Below, piece after piece: positions 61,988 to 64,000 of a stretch of DNA of 64,000 bases. Every line of letters begins with the position of its first letter. Position 1 is the stretch's first letter. The stretch comes from UMGS1251 sp036666555. Lineage in GTDB: Bacteria > Bacillota > Clostridia > Lachnospirales > Lachnospiraceae. The stretch is taken from the NCBI GenBank assembly GCA_036666555.1, contig JAVWVS010000002.1, positions 1 through 64,000 on the forward strand. Reading direction: 5' to 3'. The position numbers and the translations under genes were made by a program. Below the pieces are notes generated by a model that worked only from the letters and a program-made list of their open reading frames with translations, was not told where the DNA came from and did not search any database.

Positions 61988-63355
61988 ATGAGCCATAGAG
62001 ACCATTCCATTTCCCAAATCACCACGGGAACCATATGGAAACAACTTTTATTTTTCTTTTTTCCCATTGTGTTGGGTACCTTTTTCCAACAATTTTACAA
62101 CACCATCGATGCCATTGTGGTTGGTCGGTTTGTAGGCAAGACCGCACTTGCAAGTGTGGGTGGTTCTGCCGGACAGATCATTAACTTGTTCGTTGGATTT
62201 TTTACGGGTTTGACCGCAGGCGCTTCTGTGATTATTTCCCAGTTTTTTGGTGCACAGAATGCAAGTGGTGTGTCCAAAAGCATCCATACGGCATACGCCT
62301 TTTCCATAATTGGAAGCATTGTCATTACCATCGGTGGTGTCTTACTGACACCCACTATGCTTCGCATGATGAATACGCCTTCGGAACTGATGCCCGAATC
62401 AATTATCTATCTGCGCATTTATTTTGGTGGAATCCTTTGTGTATTCATTTACAATATTGGTTCCAGTATTCTGCGTGCCGTTGGGGACTCCAAGCGTCCC
62501 CTTTATTATCTCATTATCTGTTGTATTGTAAATATCATTCTAGATCTAATTATGGTAGTGGTATTCCGGTTGGGCGTAGCAGGTGTAGCCATTGCTACTT
62601 TGATTTCTCAAGCCATCAGTGCTTTGTTGGTCACTCGTGCCTTAATGTCTTCTACCGGCCTTTTACATCTGTCCCTGAAGCGTATCTGCCTGCACAAAAG
62701 TATGCTAAAAGCACAGCTTCGCATTGGACTCCCTGGGGGGATTCAAACAGCTATGTATAGCATTTCCAACATCATTATCCAAGCCGCACTCAATAACTTT
62801 GGTACCGATACCACCGCAGCCTGGGCCGCATATGGGAAACTGGATGCCATCTTCTGGATGATCAGTGGTGCTTTCGGCATTGCCATTACCACTTTTGTGG
62901 GACAAAATTATGGTGCCGGGAAATATGAACGGGTGAAAAAAAGCGTCCGCACTTGCCTTTGGATGGATGCATTTATTTCGGTGGTACTCATCGTGTTTTT
63001 AATGGTAGCTTGTACGCCTCTCTTTCATATCTTCACAACCGATGCTCATGTGGTTGCCATCGGAGCGCATATGCTAAAAATGATTACCCCTTGCTACATC
63101 TTCTTTATCTTTATTGAGGTATTAGCCGGTGCCTTAAGAGGTATGGGTGATGTATTGATTCCCACCTTAATCACCATGTGTGGTATCTGCCTTCTGCGAA
63201 TCGTATGGGTCGCAGTACTTACCCCCTTACGTCCGGAGATTTCAACCATCATCTTCAGCTATCCGGTAACATGGATCGTGGCTGCCGTTTTGTTTATTCT
63301 TTACTACGTTTACCGCATACGGCGCATGCCTCCAGGCGCACAAAAAAACGCTTAA
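61988..63355 (+). CDS. MATE-family efflux transporter (third)
   Basis: About 455 residues from ATG 61988, preceded by AAAGG at nine bases (an ATG nine bases earlier is possible). Twelve helices with FFFPIVLGTFFQQFYNTIDAIVVGRFVGK at the start and the second-half repeat LRIGLPGGIQTAMYSISNII. Same subfamily as the divergent MATE gene, probably an old duplication, but too diverged to call recent. Ends inside a terminator hairpin. Confidence 0.93.
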   Translation: MSHRDHSISQITTGTIWKQLLFFFFPIVLGTFFQQFYNTIDAIVVGRFVGKTALASVGGSAGQIINLFVGFFTGLTAGASVIISQFFGAQNASGVSKSIHTAYAFSIIGSIVITIGGVLLTPTMLRMMNTPSELMPESIIYLRIYFGGILCVFIYNIGSSILRAVGDSKRPLYYLIICCIVNIILDLIMVVVFRLGVAGVAIATLISQAISALLVTRALMSSTGLLHLSLKRICLHKSMLKAQLRIGLPGGIQTAMYSISNIIIQAALNNFGTDTTAAWAAYGKLDAIFWMISGAFGIAITTFVGQNYGAGKYERVKKSVRTCLWMDAFISVVLIVFLMVACTPLFHIFTTDAHVVAIGAHMLKMITPCYIFFIFIEVLAGALRGMGDVLIPTLITMCGICLLRIVWVAVLTPLRPEISTIIFSYPVTWIVAAVLFILYYVYRIRRMPPGAQKNA

Positions 63356-63380
63356 AAACCAAACTGGTTTCTAAGCGTTT
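63346..63380. terminator. Bidirectional terminator between MATE and efp
   Basis: Arms AAACGCTTAAAAACCA/TGGTTTCTAAGCGTTT (one mismatch, three-base loop) bounded by A- and T-rich sides. It overlaps the last codons of the MATE gene and ends six bases before the efp stop codon. Confidence 0.8.
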
Positions 63381-63386
63381 CACTTT

Positions 63387-63944
63387 CTATGCTCTTGAGA
63401 GATATTCTCCGGTACGTGTATCGATTTTCAGTACATCGCCTTGTTCTACGAATAATGGCACATATACAATGGCTCCGGTCTCTACTGTGGCCGGTTTCGT
63501 TGCACCTTGCGCTGTATCTCCTTTAAACCCTGGCTCTGTCTCTACAATCTGAAGTTCTACAAACAAAGGTGGCTCTACCGCAAATACATTTCCATTATGA
63601 GAACAAACTTTTACCATTTCATTTTCTTTTACAAATTTTAAAGAATCTCCAATTTCATCTGCACTCAATGCGATTTGTTCGTAATTCTCTACATCCATAA
63701 AGTGGAATAAATCACCATCTGAATATAAATACTGCATATCTTTTCTTTCAATGTGAGCTTTTGGAAATTTCTCTGTAGGTCGAAATGTTCTTTCCGTCAC
63801 TCCTCCATTAATAATATTTCTCATTTTTGTTCTAACAAATGCTGCACCTTTTCCCGGTTTTACATGCTGAAATTCAATAATCTGGTAGATATTTCCTTCT
63901 ATTTCAATCGTAACACCATTTCTAAATTCTCCTGCTGAAATCAT
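63387..63944 (-). CDS. efp: Elongation factor P
   Basis: 185 residues, the exact family length, from ATG 63944 with AGGAGG six to seven bases upstream. N-terminal KOW-like domain with QHVKPGKGAAFVRTKMRNI; the loop Lys in PGKGAA (about residue 32) is where some bacteria carry a modification. OB domains II and III follow, ending with GDVLKIDTRTGEYLSRA. It rescues ribosomes stalled at polyproline. No modification enzyme is in the window. Confidence 0.97.
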   Translation of the reverse strand: MISAGEFRNGVTIEIEGNIYQIIEFQHVKPGKGAAFVRTKMRNIINGGVTERTFRPTEKFPKAHIERKDMQYLYSDGDLFHFMDVENYEQIALSADEIGDSLKFVKENEMVKVCSHNGNVFAVEPPLFVELQIVETEPGFKGDTAQGATKPATVETGAIVYVPLFVEQGDVLKIDTRTGEYLSRA

Positions 63945-64000
63945 ATAATCCTCCTCTATGGACATCCTCTAATTCTTCTGACTGCTTATAATTCTATAAT

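Overview
The window looks like chromosomal DNA of a spore-forming, low-GC Gram-positive anaerobe of the Clostridia, most likely Lachnospiraceae. The basis is the gene content read from the translations: a class D-type sortase, CpsB/C/D tyrosine-phosphoregulation genes, an HD-GYP protein, spore-type proteins, strong AGGAGG ribosome sites, and a large uncharacterised protein pair that I recall from Lachnospiraceae genomes. Species cannot be fixed from sequence reading alone. Most genes lie on the minus strand. I saw no tRNA, rRNA, CRISPR array, prophage or intact insertion sequence.

Region 1 (1-18.6 kb) is a surface-polysaccharide (capsule/EPS) operon read right to left. A sigma-A-type promoter at about 18.62 kb precedes a secreted sortase-substrate-like protein, a sortase, an unknown membrane protein, then the CpsB phosphatase, CpsC chain-length protein and CpsD tyrosine kinase. 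A 4,6-dehydratase, an aminotransferase, an initiating phosphosugar transferase and a GNAT acetyltransferase follow; together they fit synthesis and loading of a bacillosamine-like amino sugar. The distal part (below about 10.7 kb) is visibly more AT-rich. It holds glycosyltransferases, a pyruvyltransferase, Wzy, Wzx, an Fe-S/F420-hydrogenase-like protein and the first codons of another sugar-modifying enzyme. Recombination scars sit inside the locus: a 244-bp mosaic of degenerate kinase, dehydratase and aminotransferase fragments (10727-10970), and a broken SDR tail plus a broken glycosyltransferase-like gene (8839-9307).

Region 2 (18.6-30 kb) carries an HD/HD-GYP protein, purB and purC, an amino-acid ABC transporter, and a three-gene uncharacterised unit: a degenerate Hsp70/actin-like protein, a 1102-residue partner and a small helical protein.

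Region 3 (30-43 kb) starts with a ferritin-like gene that has a sporulation-type promoter and lies between two copies of a palindromic REP-like repeat. carA-carB, a transglutaminase-like protein and a SpoIID-like peptidoglycan-binding protein follow. Next comes the conserved pyrH-frr-uppS-cdsA-dxr-rseP operon for ribosome recycling, UMP kinase, isoprenoid/phospholipid synthesis and intramembrane proteolysis.

Region 4 (43-64 kb) is mainly housekeeping and transport: a zinc-ribbon membrane protein, MATE, an epimerase, a DMT exporter, leuS, a small P-loop protein, an AEC transporter, an unknown membrane protein, trkH-trkA potassium uptake, an EF-G paralogue, aroA, a glycosyltransferase, two divergent MATE transporters and efp. 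Many promoters here have 17-bp spacers and near-consensus boxes, and several convergent gene pairs share bidirectional hairpins or overlap at their stop codons.
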